Assembly: GCA_012934845.2 (NCBI GenBank)
Contig: WNNJ02000528.1
Location: 1-64,000, forward strand
DNA from: Pomphorhynchus laevis
Lineage: Eukaryota; Acanthocephala; Palaeacanthocephala; Echinorhynchida; Pomphorhynchidae
Direction of reading: 5' to 3'
Length of the DNA stretch: 64,000 nt
Shown: one piece after another, positions 1 to 13,200 of the stretch
How positions within the stretch are numbered: position 1 is the first letter of the stretch
Layout: every line of letters starts with the position of its first letter
Made by a program: the position numbers and the translations under genes
Notes under the pieces: model-generated
The model's database searches: none
The model's input: only the letters and a program-made list of their open reading frames with translations
Told to the model about the DNA's origin: nothing

Positions 1-1
1 A

Positions 2-192
2 TTTATTAGTAGAGAGAGTGAAGTAAAATATTTATTTAATCGAATTTTCAATAGCCTACTGCTATCGTCTTCAGGAATAAATGAAGATGATAGCAGATGA
101 ATGAAGATGATATTTACTCCTGAAGACGATAGCAGTAGGCTATTGAAAATTCGATTAAATAAATATTTTACTTCACTCTCTCTACTAATAAA
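2..192. repeat. Foldback element, 81-bp inverted arms
   Basis: Positions 2-82 and 112-192 are almost perfect inverted copies with one mismatch, around a 29-bp loop that contains an ATGAAGATGATAGCAG-type repeat. The right arm carries CTGAAGA, a 7-bp stem (CGATAGC/GCTATTG), then AAAA. No transposase is present. It looks like a MITE-type or recent inverted-duplication element lying 3' of exon 21. Confidence 0.9.
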
Positions 193-1053
193 AAATCCAA
201 TATGAGTAAACGATCAATTTATAATAGAAATTATAAATAATAAACTGTTTAATTTATATCAAGTTAAAATTTAACGAATTGACTAATAAATAATACACAA
301 TGTATAAGAATGAGGATTAGATGTCATCAGAAGAAATTGATATATTATAGCTAAATGACATTCCATGCACAGCACAATAAGTAGGTTGCAAAAAGCAGTC
401 TGACGGGTGACTTTTTATTCGTTATGTGTTTGCGATTACGCAATGAAAACTCACATAATTTTTGTGACGTAAAATAATTTTTAAGCAAAAATCTATGAAT
501 ATGAAAATCTATGAATTTATTATTAATAAATAATAAATCTATAATTGTTATATATTTTAGAATAAATAGATTTTATTATTCATTTGATAAACCACATTGT
601 GGTGAAAATCATTTCAACTAAATTTTTATTTTCAATATTTTAAAATTTTCATTGATTTTGTCGTAGGTTTTATGCGATGCGCTAATTATTCATAGGATAA
701 ACACAATATTCATATCTAAAACTTACGGTTTCTTTACCTAAATGGAAAAATTAAAATAAGTAGCTTAATTACAATTTATAAAAAATTACAAATAAATTTC
801 AATAAATGCAAGCCACCAAATTACTTTAAAAATTAAACACTTACAACTTTTCAAAAAAAATATAAGTGTTCAAGTTAATTACAATTGAAAAAGGCTTCGG
901 CCGAAACGTCAATAAATCTGTATCTCTAATTGTTGAGTTAATTTGATTACTTTTAAAGTTATATATAATGCATTAACGAATGTAGATTTAAGACACTTTA
1001 AGAAATGAAATTTTGATTACATGATATTATTTAATTAATCAAGTAAAAATTAC
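193..1053. other. AT-rich stretch 3' of exon 21
   Basis: I see no exon here. A worn M-repeat end (GAATTGACTAATAAATAATA) lies at about 265-345. A short GGC-TTCG-GCC hairpin followed by GAAACGTCAATAAAT lies at about 886-920. Confidence 0.6.
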
Positions 1054-1210
1054 CGAAGAAAATACAACCTTTCGGAAACCAATCATGTTTCTGCCCTTCA
1101 ATTGATTCAATGAATTTTATTGAATGTTCTTTGTGCTGCTGTTCTTCCTTGTGCAAAAGTTCAATCAAATTAGTGTACTTTTCGTGTTCCCTCGTCAGTT
1201 TATAAGTTTC
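1054..1210 (-). CDS. THOC2: THOC2 exon 21 (last exon in window)
   Basis: ETYKLTREHEKYTNLIELLH and EQQHKEHSIKFIES are charged helices matching human [20 protein letters not shown]. It ends near HDWF, as in human KDNW. The donor is GTAATT after position 1054, or GTTGTA after 1069. The acceptor ATTATACAG and the exon start have an inverted copy at 2662-2792. The next exon should contain the CIFPRCIF block and must lie left of this window. Confidence 0.93.
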
Positions 1211-4200
1211 CTGTATAATACAAACAAATTCGAGAGAGTTAATCTGCTTAAAAATCTAACTTAAACTTATGAATAAATCTTATCTTGAATTTTAAGTTTA
1301 TTTATTTTGGAAATAAATAAAAATGATTTTGTTTGAAAATTAATTACTTAAATTTATTAATTTAAACAACAAAAAATAATATAAATATATATAAAAAAAT
1401 ATATATCAAAAATATTAAAAATTAAACAAAAAAGGTTTAAATTTATTTAAATTTTAAACCTGTAAGGAATATTCAAAATTAAATAAGAAAATACAACTAT
1501 TAGAAAATAAGCGGCGAACAAAACAAATCACTTTATATCGACATTAAGATTCAGAATAAAGCGGCAAAATAAATTATAAAATTTAAATTCTAAAAACTAA
1601 CCGAATTTGAAGTAATAGTTTCTCGCTGCTTCTCAAGCTTCGTAATAAGATCTTGAAGATGAACTCGTTGTTTCTCGTAAGCTTCAATTGGGCACTGTAT
1701 GTCGAAAATTGAACAGGTCCAAAATGTAGCGTAGAAATGAGGACTGAAAAAAGAGTCGATTAACAGTAAAATGTATAAATGACAAAAATCCATAATAAAT
1801 ATTAAGAATAAATTTAAAATAATTTATAAATATTAAATACATCATACGTATTTATTAAATATACACATTATTGTGTAATGTAGTATTATAATATATTATA
1901 TATTATATATAATTTCATTTGAAAAAGTTTATATAGTATACTATATATAGTATATTGTATACTATATATGCATTATAATTTATTATATAATAATTTATTT
2001 AATTAATCTAATTTATTACATTATAATTTATATATAGTATATTGTATACTATATATACATTATAATTTATTATATAATGTTATGATAAAAGTTAAAAAAG
2101 TCGAACAAACCTGTTGCAAGAAATATCATAGGATGTCGTTGATCCGTCGAAAAGAAGTCGCGGACTTAAACAATTATAACCTGTGTATAGTATAACAATG
2201 ATTGCCAATAAAATACCCGCATAGTACTCCAATAGGTAATCCTTGTATCTCATCAACTAGTTTATATCGGTATATTTCAGATGGTGATTTTTTATCCTGA
2301 TAGAAAGCCATGTTTGTCGGGTATTGAAACACCAACGCAGAAGTTCATTTTGACTTAAATTACCTTCACTTGATTTGATTCCTCCTGTGATTTTGCGATT
2401 TGCTATATTGTGAAATAATATATTTAATGACCAAAAAATACGAGCTGTAAACTAAGAAATACTTTACCATTTTTTGGTTTTAGTCATGGAAATTTATATT
2501 TAAATTTATATAAAATTTTATTAAAAAATAATTCACGGATAAAAACATTATGGCATTAACTGATAAAATTTTGAAAATTTTAAACGATAAAGCCATTTTC
2601 TGGTTTTATCACATAAGATAACATAAGATAACATGTGCTAGTCATGGAAATTTATATATTTCCAAAATAAATAAACTTAAAATTCAAGATAAGATTTATT
2701 CATAAATTTTAAGTGAGAATTTTAAGCAGATTAACTCTTTCGAATTTGTTTGTATTATACAGGAAACTTATAAACTGACGACGGAACACGAATATATATA
2801 GTAAATTCGTTGAATACAAATTTATTGAAGGCTTTAAAAGCTAATACAAAAATTAAACTTTTAAAAGGCTTTAAAACTTTAATACGCGTTTTGGAAAAAT
2901 CCTGAAGATTTTTCCGAAACGCGTATTAAACTTATCTGCTAAAGCGTTTTTCAATAAATTTGTATTCAACGAATTTTCTAAATTTATTATCAATTATCCG
3001 TTTAAAATAGGGATCAAAAGCGACGGTTCATAAATCATTCTAACGATTTTGATTCCTATATATGATTAACGCTACGACGAAATAAAATCGTGATTTGTTC
3101 AGTCGAATGACAAGCGCCATACAAATCAGGTAATAAGGTGAAACTATTTTTAAGTGTAATTCTTAAAAATTACACCTTAAAACAAAAAGACGTATCTGAA
3201 AAAGAGTTCTAATAGAAATTAATTTATGAGCAAATCAAATATATTAGAAAGTATAAAGTAGATATATTTAACACTCTCGAATATTTAATAGAAAGGTATT
3301 TAAGGCAAAAATTAGTTTAAGTAAATCACGGTTATGGACCATCAATTGTAGATTATTTAGTTAGAGCTTTGATTTTGTAAATATATGTTTGTTTCGATTG
3401 CAACTGTAATATAATATATATTTCGATCGTGAAGTATAACATCAAAATATTATACAAATATTTAATACATCAACTTCACATTTGACTTTATTTTACAACG
3501 ATAATTTAAAATCGTGACATCATTGCTCAAACAACGTTGTAAGTACAAGATGTTTTAGAAAATATAAAACTTGTGTAAAACAAATAAATTTTATATTTTA
3601 TAAAATTACTATTACCACAATTTACTATTCGATACATTGTAGTTAAAATGTATTATAATTGAGACTTCATCATAACACTCAGACATTATGGACTATATAA
3701 AAAATATGGCTGTAAAATAAATGAAAATAAAGCGGATAAATCTATAAATATTGCTAGAGTAATTCAACATAATCATGCTTGAAAATAAAGTGGATAAATC
3801 TATATTTAATTTGTATTTTTTAAACTCTATTGGGTAAGCATGAATATATTAATAAAGATATAATAAATAAATATATTAGTAAAATACTAACATTATACTT
3901 TTTTAATTTGTGTAATAAAATCGCATTTGGATATCAAAATTGAGAATATTTGTATTAAAATTGACCAATTTAAGGTTTTTAGTAACAATGCAATTATTGT
4001 TTTGGAAATATATCATATTTTACGTATATTAAGGATACCTTGGAAGAACCAAGAAAGAAACTATTCAATAATGTTCAATATTTTATGTTATATAATTATA
4101 TAATATTGTATAATATTTTAATGATTATTACCGTCAGCATTATATAGCTAAAAACAAGTTAATTACCTTTGCGTAATGGTCGATGTGCAGATTTAGTAAA

Positions 4201-7200
4201 ATATTGTATAATATTATACAATATTATATATTATATAATATTAACATAATGAATAAAGAGTGAAATCAATTGACAATCAATTAGTTCATTAATAATTATT
4301 AATGAACAAAACAACATGTGTATTTTATAAAAATCAATGAAAAATATTAGTATAAAATTTCTGATTTTGTAATCGAAACAACATATACAGACTGAACAAA
4401 AAACGAGCATAAATATTTGTAATATTTTTATATTTGTTTATATTCGCACATATATTCGAGGTTTATAAAAACTTGCCTTCTTCAACAAAATCTTTAGATT
4501 TTATTGATTTATCTCTCGAAGTTTCTTAAGAGATAATTTATCTCCTGCTCTTTGCCGATCGTGACTATACTTCAGCTCTCTAGACTCATTTACTCATTAT
4601 AAATAAGTCCATAGAGGATATCGGCGAGCTGTCGTTATACAAGTTTAATATAAGCTGTATTGTTCGAATATTTAATTTCTATTAAAATAATTTTTTTAAC
4701 ATGAATTACCTTGATATTGTACTGATGAGTACGATAGGTAAACATAAAGGCAATGTCTATTCCGATATGATGTTTGATGACTAATTCGGTGAATGATTGA
4801 AATATTCGAGCATGTTCTTCTTCGGTCAAGCAAGCAAAGAAGAAATTCATCAGTTGAACAAGTGTATTTTGACACTAAATATAACAAAATCATTTTAAAA
4901 CAAATAAAAATAAAAAAATTAATCTAAAACTCAAACCATTACGCAATACAGTAAAAGAGTAAAAGTTTAAAACCTAATATTATTTTTAAACTTAATGTTT
5001 AATCGTTATTAGTTTAAATGTATAATAATTTTTAATAATTTATTAATTTTTTATGTTTTTATTTTAAATTGTTTATTTTTTTGTGAGAGTTTATTTTTTT
5101 GTAATTTTTTATAGTCACAACATTAAATACATTAAATACATTAATCACAATATTGTGTCCTTATAATCAGTAAAGCATTCTAATGCAAATAGAATGAAAT
5201 TGTAAACAAACAATCTGTTAATTAGAAAATTAATTTATTCTTAATCTAGATAAGTGATTGTTCAACGGCATTCCCACTTTTTTAAATTAATATTTTTAAT
5301 AAAATCTTGTATTTATTGGGAAAATTATTTTATTAGAAGCATTTGATTTATGCTTTATAAAGTTCCACACAAAACTGTTATTAACATCAGTAGAATACCT
5401 AAATTTGGAATCTGTAAGCTGTAATTTCTAAAGATGCATAAATATTGAAATTTAAACTTTTTACTAGTTTTTGGATAATTTTGTTTTTCTATTAAAAATT
5501 AGGACTTAAATAGGAATCAACCTAAAGATGTAGAAATATAAAAATTATTGAAAAAGAATATTTTAGTCTTTAAATGAATGTATTACTAAGGATTTAAACA
5601 AATTTAATCATCCATAATTTTTAATTTTTTAAAATTTGAAGACTATATCTGTAAAAACAAATTTCTTTTTGACATAAATATTCTTTAATCGGACATCCGG
5701 GATGTACACGGAGTAAAGTCGCTGTTTTTCCACGTCGAAGATAGTCAGTTGAGGTGGCTAGAAGTCGTTCTGAGGATGTCTAGGGATTGCTTTCCTTTGA
5801 GGGTTTCTCATTGCGGAATATCTGGAAAGAGACCTTGAGATAAACCTCGATACCGGTGGAGAAATCAAATCTCAAAACTGGCCAAAGACCGCTTTTGGCT
5901 ATCTGAAAGAGAACTATGGTCTATCGCCCAGGATCGCGATGTCTGAAGAAGTTTGGTTAGTACATTTCTTCTCTAGACACCATTGGTTGACAATAAAAAT
6001 CTCGTGAATTATTCTTTGTTTTTTATTGTCGAGAAATTTTTGTTATATTTCAATTTTAAAACAACAAATAAATACTGAATATTTTTAAAATAGTCGGTAA
6101 CTTAATTAAATAGTAACTACTTTTATATTAAAAACTTTGCTTAGAGGGAATTAAATATTTTGATAAGAATTGAATTACTTCCAATTCTTAAAAAAAATTG
6201 GTTCCAAAAAAAATATTTTTAAAAAGTACAATTTTATAAAAATATAAATATTAAATAAATATCAAAAATATAAAACTAAATTTTAAATAAAAATATTAAT
6301 TTTTTAATATAAAAATATAAAAAATTTTAATATTTATAAATATTAAAAATATAAATTTATTTTCTAAACTTCGTAAAAATATAAATATTAAATAAATATC
6401 AAAAATATAAAACTAAATTTTAAATAAAAATATTAATTTTTTAATATAAAAATATTAAAAAATTTTAATATTTATAAATATTAAAAATATAAATTTATTT
6501 TCTAAAGTTCGTAAAAATATAAATATTAAATAAATATCAAAAATATAAAACTAAATTTTAAATAAAAATATAATTTTTTAATATAAAAATATAAAAAATT
6601 TTAATATTTATAAATATTAAAAATATAAATTTATTTTCTAAAGTTCGAAAAATATAAATATTAAATAAATATCAAAAATATAAAACTAAATTTTAAATAA
6701 AAATATTAATTTTTTAATATAAAAATATTAAAAAATTTTAATATTTATAAATATTAAAAATATAAATTTATTTTCTAAACTTCGTAAAAATATAAATATT
6801 AAATAAATATCAAAAATATAAAACTAAATTTTAAATAAAAATATTAATTTTTTAATATAAAAATATTAAAAAATTTTAATATTTATAAATATTAAAAATA
6901 TAAATTTATTTTCTAAACTTCGTAAAAATATAAATATTAAATAAATATCAAAAATATAAAACTAAATGTTAAATAAAAATATAATTTTTTAATATAAAAA
7001 TATAAAAAATTTTAATATTTATAAATATTAAAAATATAAATTTATTTTCTAAACTTCGTAAAAATATAAATATTAAATAAATATCAAAAATATAAATAAA
7101 AATGTTAAATAAAAATATAATTTTTTAATATAAAAATATAAAAAATTTTAATATTTATAAATATTAAAAATATAAATTTATTTTCTAAACTTCGTAAAAA

Positions 7201-10200
7201 TATAAATATTAAATAAATATCAAAAATATAAAACTAAATTTTAAATAAAAATATAATTTTTTAATATAAAAATATAAAAAATTTTAATATTTATAAATAT
7301 TAAAAATATAAATTTATTTTCTAAACTTCGTAAAAATATAAATATTAAATAAATATCAAAAATATAAAACTAAATTTTAAATAAAAATATTAATTTTTTA
7401 ATATAAAAATATTAAAAAATTTTAATATTTATAAATATTAAAAATATAAATTTATTTTCTAAACTTCGTAAAAATATAAATATTAAATAAATATCAAAAA
7501 TATAAAACTAAATTTTAAATAAAAATATTAATTTTTTAATATAAAAATATTAAAAAATTTTAATATTTATAAATATTAAAAATATAAATTTATTTTCTAA
7601 ACTTCGTAAAAATATAAATATTAAATAAATATCAAAAATATAAAACTAAATTTTAAATAAAAATATTAATTTTTTAATATAAAAATATTAAAAAATTTTA
7701 ATATTTATAAATATTAAAAATATAAATTTATTTTCTAAACTTCGTAAAAATATAAATATTAAATAAATATCAAAAATATAAAACTAAATTTTAAATAAAA
7801 ATATTAATTTTTTAATATAAAAATATTAAAAAATTTTAATATTTATAAATATTAAAAATATAAATTTATTTTCTAAACTTCGTAAAAATATAAATATTAA
7901 ATAAATATCAAAAATATAAAACTAAATTTTAAATAAAAATATTAATTTTTTAATATAAAAATATTAAAAAATTTTAATATTTATAAATATTAAAAATATA
8001 AATTTATTTTCTAAACTTCGTAAAAATATAAATATTAAATAAATATCAAAAATATAAAACTAAATTTTAAATAAAAATATTAATTTTTTAATATAAAAAT
8101 ATTAAAAAATTTTAATATTTATAAATATTAAAAATATAAATTTATTTTCTAAACTTCGTAAAAATATAAATATTAAATAAATATCAAAAATATAAAACTA
8201 AATTTTAAATAAAAATATTAATTTTTTAATATAAAAATATAAAAAATTTTAATATTTATAAATATTAAAAATATAAATTTATTTTCTAAACTTCGTAAAA
8301 ATATAAATATTAAATAAATATCAAAAATATAAAACTAAATTTTAAATAAAAATATTAATTTTTTAATATAAAAATATTAAAAAATTTTAATATTTATAAA
8401 TATTAAAAATATAAATTTATTTTCTAAAGTTCGTAAAAATATAAATATTAAATAAATATCAAAAATATAAAACTAAATTTTAAATAAAAATATTAATTTT
8501 TTAATATAAAAATATTAAAAAATTTTAATATTTATAAATATTAAAAATATAAATTTATTTTCTAAACTTCGTAAAAATATAAATATTAAATAAATATCAA
8601 AAATATAAAACTAAATGTTAAATAAAAATATTAATTTTTTAATATAAAAATATTAAAAAATTTTAATATTTATAAATATTAAAAATATAAATTTATTTTC
8701 TAAACTTCGTAAAAATATAAATATTAAATAAATATCAAAAATATAAAACTAAATTTTAAATAAAAATATTAATTTTTTAATATAAAAATATTAAAAAATT
8801 TTAATATTTATAAATAAAAAAATATTAATTTATTTTCTAAAGTTCGTAAAAATATAAATATTAAATAAATATCAAAAATATAAAACTAAATGTTAAATAA
8901 AAATATTAATTTTTTAATATAAAAATATTAAAAAATTTTAACATTTATAAATAAAAAAATATTAATTTATTTTCTAAAGTTCGTAAAAATATAAATATTA
9001 AATAAATATCAAAAATATAAAACTAAATGTTAAATAAAAATATTAATTTTTTAATATAAAAATATTAAAAAATTTTAATATTTATAAATATTAAAAATAT
9101 TAATTTATTTTCTAAAGTTCGAAAAATATAAATATTAAATAAATATCAAAAATATAAAACTAAATGTTAAATAAAAATATTAATTTTTTAATATAAAAAT
9201 ATTAAAAAATTTTAACATTTATAAATATTAAAAATATAAATTTATTTTCTAAACTTCGTAAAAATATAAATATTAAATAAATATCAAAAATATAAAACTA
9301 AATGTTAAATAAAAATATTAATTTTTTAATATAAAAATATTAAAAAATTTTAACATTTATAAATATTAAAAATATTAATTTATTTTCTAAAGTTCGTAAA
9401 AATATAAATATTAAATAAATATCAAAAATATAAAACTAAATGTTAAATAAAAATATTAATTTTTTAATATAAAAATATTAAAAAATTTTAATATTTATAA
9501 ATATTAAAAATATTAATTTATTTTCTAAAGTTCGTAAAAATATAAATATTAAATAAATATCAAAAATATAAAACTAAATGTTAAATAAAAATATTAATTT
9601 TTTAATATAAAAATATTAAAAAATTTTAACATTTATAAATATTAAAAATATAAATTTATTTTCTAAACTTCGTAAAAATATAAATATTAAATAAATATCA
9701 AAAATATAAAACTAAATTTTAAATAAAAATATTAATTTTTTAATATAAAAATATAAAAAATTTTAACATTTATAAATATTAAAAATATAAATTTATTTTC
9801 TAAACTTCGTAAAAATATAAATATTAAATAAATATCAAAAATATAAAACTAAATTTTAAATAAAAATATTAATTTTTTAATATAAAAATATTAAAAAATT
9901 TTAACATTTATAAATAAAAAAATATTAATTTATTTTCTAAAGTTCGTAAAAATATAAATATTAAATAAATATCAAAAATATAAAACTAAATGTTAAATAA
10001 AAATATTAATTTTTAATATAATTAAAAAAATTAAATATTTATAAATATTAAAAATATTAATTTATTTTCTAAAGTTCTTCATAGAAAATAACAAAGTGAG
10101 TGAAATTCAAAAATAAGTAAACTTTAGAAAACAAATAAATAAAAAATAAAACAATTTACAGGATTAAATAAAAACATTATTGAATATAATCATTTATATT

Positions 10201-13200
10201 AAATTATCAAATTAAAAATAATTGACTGATTGAATCAATTGAAAATTATAAGTCAGAATTGCTTTAAAATCAATTACCTGATCGTATAATAATCCGAGCA
10301 ACTTTGAATGATGTTCTGCAGATCCAAATGCCAATTTATCCCGCTGCTCAGCAATTTTTAGACAAAGCGGCAGAATGAAATTATTTTCTATCAGATATTC
10401 CTTGAATCTATGCATTGACTTGTGAATATTTCGATTTACACTGTAGCATCCACCCTTTCAAAACATTATAGATTTCCAAACTTAGACTAATTTTAAATAC
10501 AAACTTCAAAAAACAGGGTACTGCCTCCAGACAAACATTCAAGCTGATGATCGGTTGTGTCGTGAACAACCTCAATGCCGCACATTTTTTGTAGAATTTG
10601 TTGCAAAAAGAGCAAATCAAAACTAAATCAGGAATTTAATAAATAAATGTTAATACTATGAACATGTGAATGCTATAAGATGCATGTTTTGTTCATTTTC
10701 TTACAAAAATGAACAAAAATATAAGGGGTAAAATTGCGTTGCTTTTTAAACTAAATTTAGCATTTAATTTTAAATTATTATTTATAATAATTAATTAAGA
10801 TATAATGGTAATTAATATATTTGAAGCCAATAAATAGTATAAAATAATAAATGCATTAAAAATAAGTCAATGCATGTATACTTTTAAAGAAGGATAGAAA
10901 TGCTTTTAGAAATTTTAGAAAATTTAAATTTTTTTTGAAATGCTCTCAAACAAACTCTCGTAAAAGATATGTTGGTCAACCGGTTGTTGTTAGATTTAAC
11001 TAATTAATGTCATTAATCATGTAAACTGGACATTATTAATGTCCAGTTTGCATTTACGCGAAACTGAAGAAATCGATTCATAATACCAAGTCTATTAGAA
11101 TACTTGATAATGTAATAAAACTATAAAAATTTTAAATAAATTTTTATTATAAATTTTCTATAAATTTTGGACGTAAAATTATCTTATTTATTTACTAAAT
11201 AAGAAAATGCTGAATCATTTTTATCTAACGATATTAGATTATCAAACGACAAATCGGTAGAATAACCAATATAATTCAACCGATATAATTTTTCAATCGA
11301 ATAAATAATAATATAGATAAAAATATTAATTTAATTGTTTAATAATTTAATCATTTCTATCTACAAATACAAATCGTCTAATTATATTAAATAATTTAAT
11401 TTTATTAATTTTATTATTGATTATTTGATTCAAAAAAAAACAAATTAATAAGCAATAAAAAAGAAATAATTAGTAAAATAAAATCAATTGGAGCTTTTTT
11501 AAAATCTGACTTTTAAAAATTAATTTGCGTTTTTATCTTAAGAACGTTAATATCTGATTAACGTTGAAAATAATTACAATACATTTGAGCAACACATAAT
11601 TGTGAACAAATTAGAATTCGATTTGTGGCAAACTTGATTGCAGAAAAAAAACAAATTTGATTAAGTTATTAAGAATCGAACAAGGGCTACAGAATTGTAC
11701 AACGAAATTATTCGTATCTAAAAAATCGTTTATGTATGTATCCTGGAAACAAAATAAGAAGATAATTAGTCATATACAAAGCCAATATTTAATTAATATT
11801 TAATGTAAAATTAAATTACTTCAACAATAATTTCTGGAGAGAAAATAATTCGAAAACAGCGCGCATAGAACGCTCCGACGGATCGAAGACAGTGGTGTCA
11901 TTGAAACATTTAGCCCCGTTTCCGCAAGTCAATAACGAAGTCTATAGCGCTCAGCAGCCGATTCCTCACGATGTGGACAACTTCATCGATGACTCCTACG
12001 GTCCGGTGATTATAACCAATCATGCATTGCGGATGAGTACACGATGCCAATTCACGTGGATGAGACGAGTGCAGATAGCGCTTTACTACTAAAGATTCAT
12101 CGGGAAAATAGCAAAATCACATCGTCGCAAGGAGCGAAATTTAGTATGTATGAAAGAAAGATCCAAACACCTAATTACCTCGACGATTACGATCGAAGCC
12201 TTTATAAGAAGTTAAGGAGAATGTCGTATTGTGATAACTTGTGATTGTGTATTTCTAGATAGTTGAGTAAAAGCAATCGACTTGCGTCTTACCACAATAA
12301 TATCAACACAGACAGTGATATTTCATGGCATGTACAAGTGACGATATTTTTATGTCTAGCAAATTTGAAGATTTGATATTTCTGAAAAGAAAGAAATTCA
12401 TGTAGTCTGCTGTTACTTAAAGATGGAAAAAGGCAATTCTAGTTTATATGCTTACATATGCTAATTATTGTTGTCAACAACAATAATTTTTTGAGAAGAA
12501 AAACAAATAATATACAAGTTTCTACCTGCCAACCACTGGTCCGAATGTCAGGTCGTGGAGGCGGTGCACGAATCAAACTACGCCAAATATCGCGATGTAT
12601 TCGGTCAGTTTCGGGATTTGATCTATCCACCGGTATCGGGGTTTACCTCAAGATCCCTTTATAGAGAGTCTGACCTGAAAACCCTACAAGGAAAGCGATC
12701 CCTATACATCTTCAGAACGGGCCCTAGCAACGTCAGCTGACTTTCTTCAATGTGGAGAAGCAGCGACTTTACTCCGAGTCGATCCCGGATGAACGAATTT
12801 CTATCCTTATCTCTAAGGCTAAGACCGACCACACCGCGAAGAAACCTCATTTCGGTCACTTGTATCCAAGATATTATCCTTTGGGTCATAACCCAAAGTT
12901 CATGACCATAGGTTAAGATAGGAACGAATATTGCGTGGTAAACCGAAAGTTTCGCCTGAAAACTCTACTCCCGCTACACCACGACAGACCTGTACAAAAA
13001 ACGCATTGCTGCATTTGCTTCACAAATCCGCATCTCAATCTCCTTAATGTACCTGCCATCCCTCGAGAGCAATACTCCAAGATACTTAAAATCATCCACA
13101 TCAGGAAGAACTTTTTTCTCCAATCCGGATTGCCATTGACATCTGAATCCGAGACGAACACATAGATACAGTCTTGGAGGGGCAAATCAACATCCCCGAC

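Noticed and set aside
4712-4745. CTGATGAGTAC resembling a hammerhead ribozyme core
   Set aside because: No GAAA follows a second stem, and the bases are antisense to THOC2 exon 17.
6236-10076. Regular repeats considered as a CRISPR-type array
   Set aside because: Units are contiguous tandem copies with no unique spacers, in a eukaryotic intron.
10408-10620. Open frame on the minus strand read as a small Cys-rich protein
   Set aside because: A different frame of the same DNA gives the conserved THOC2 block [17 protein letters not shown] with sound splice sites; the longer open frame is a shadow.
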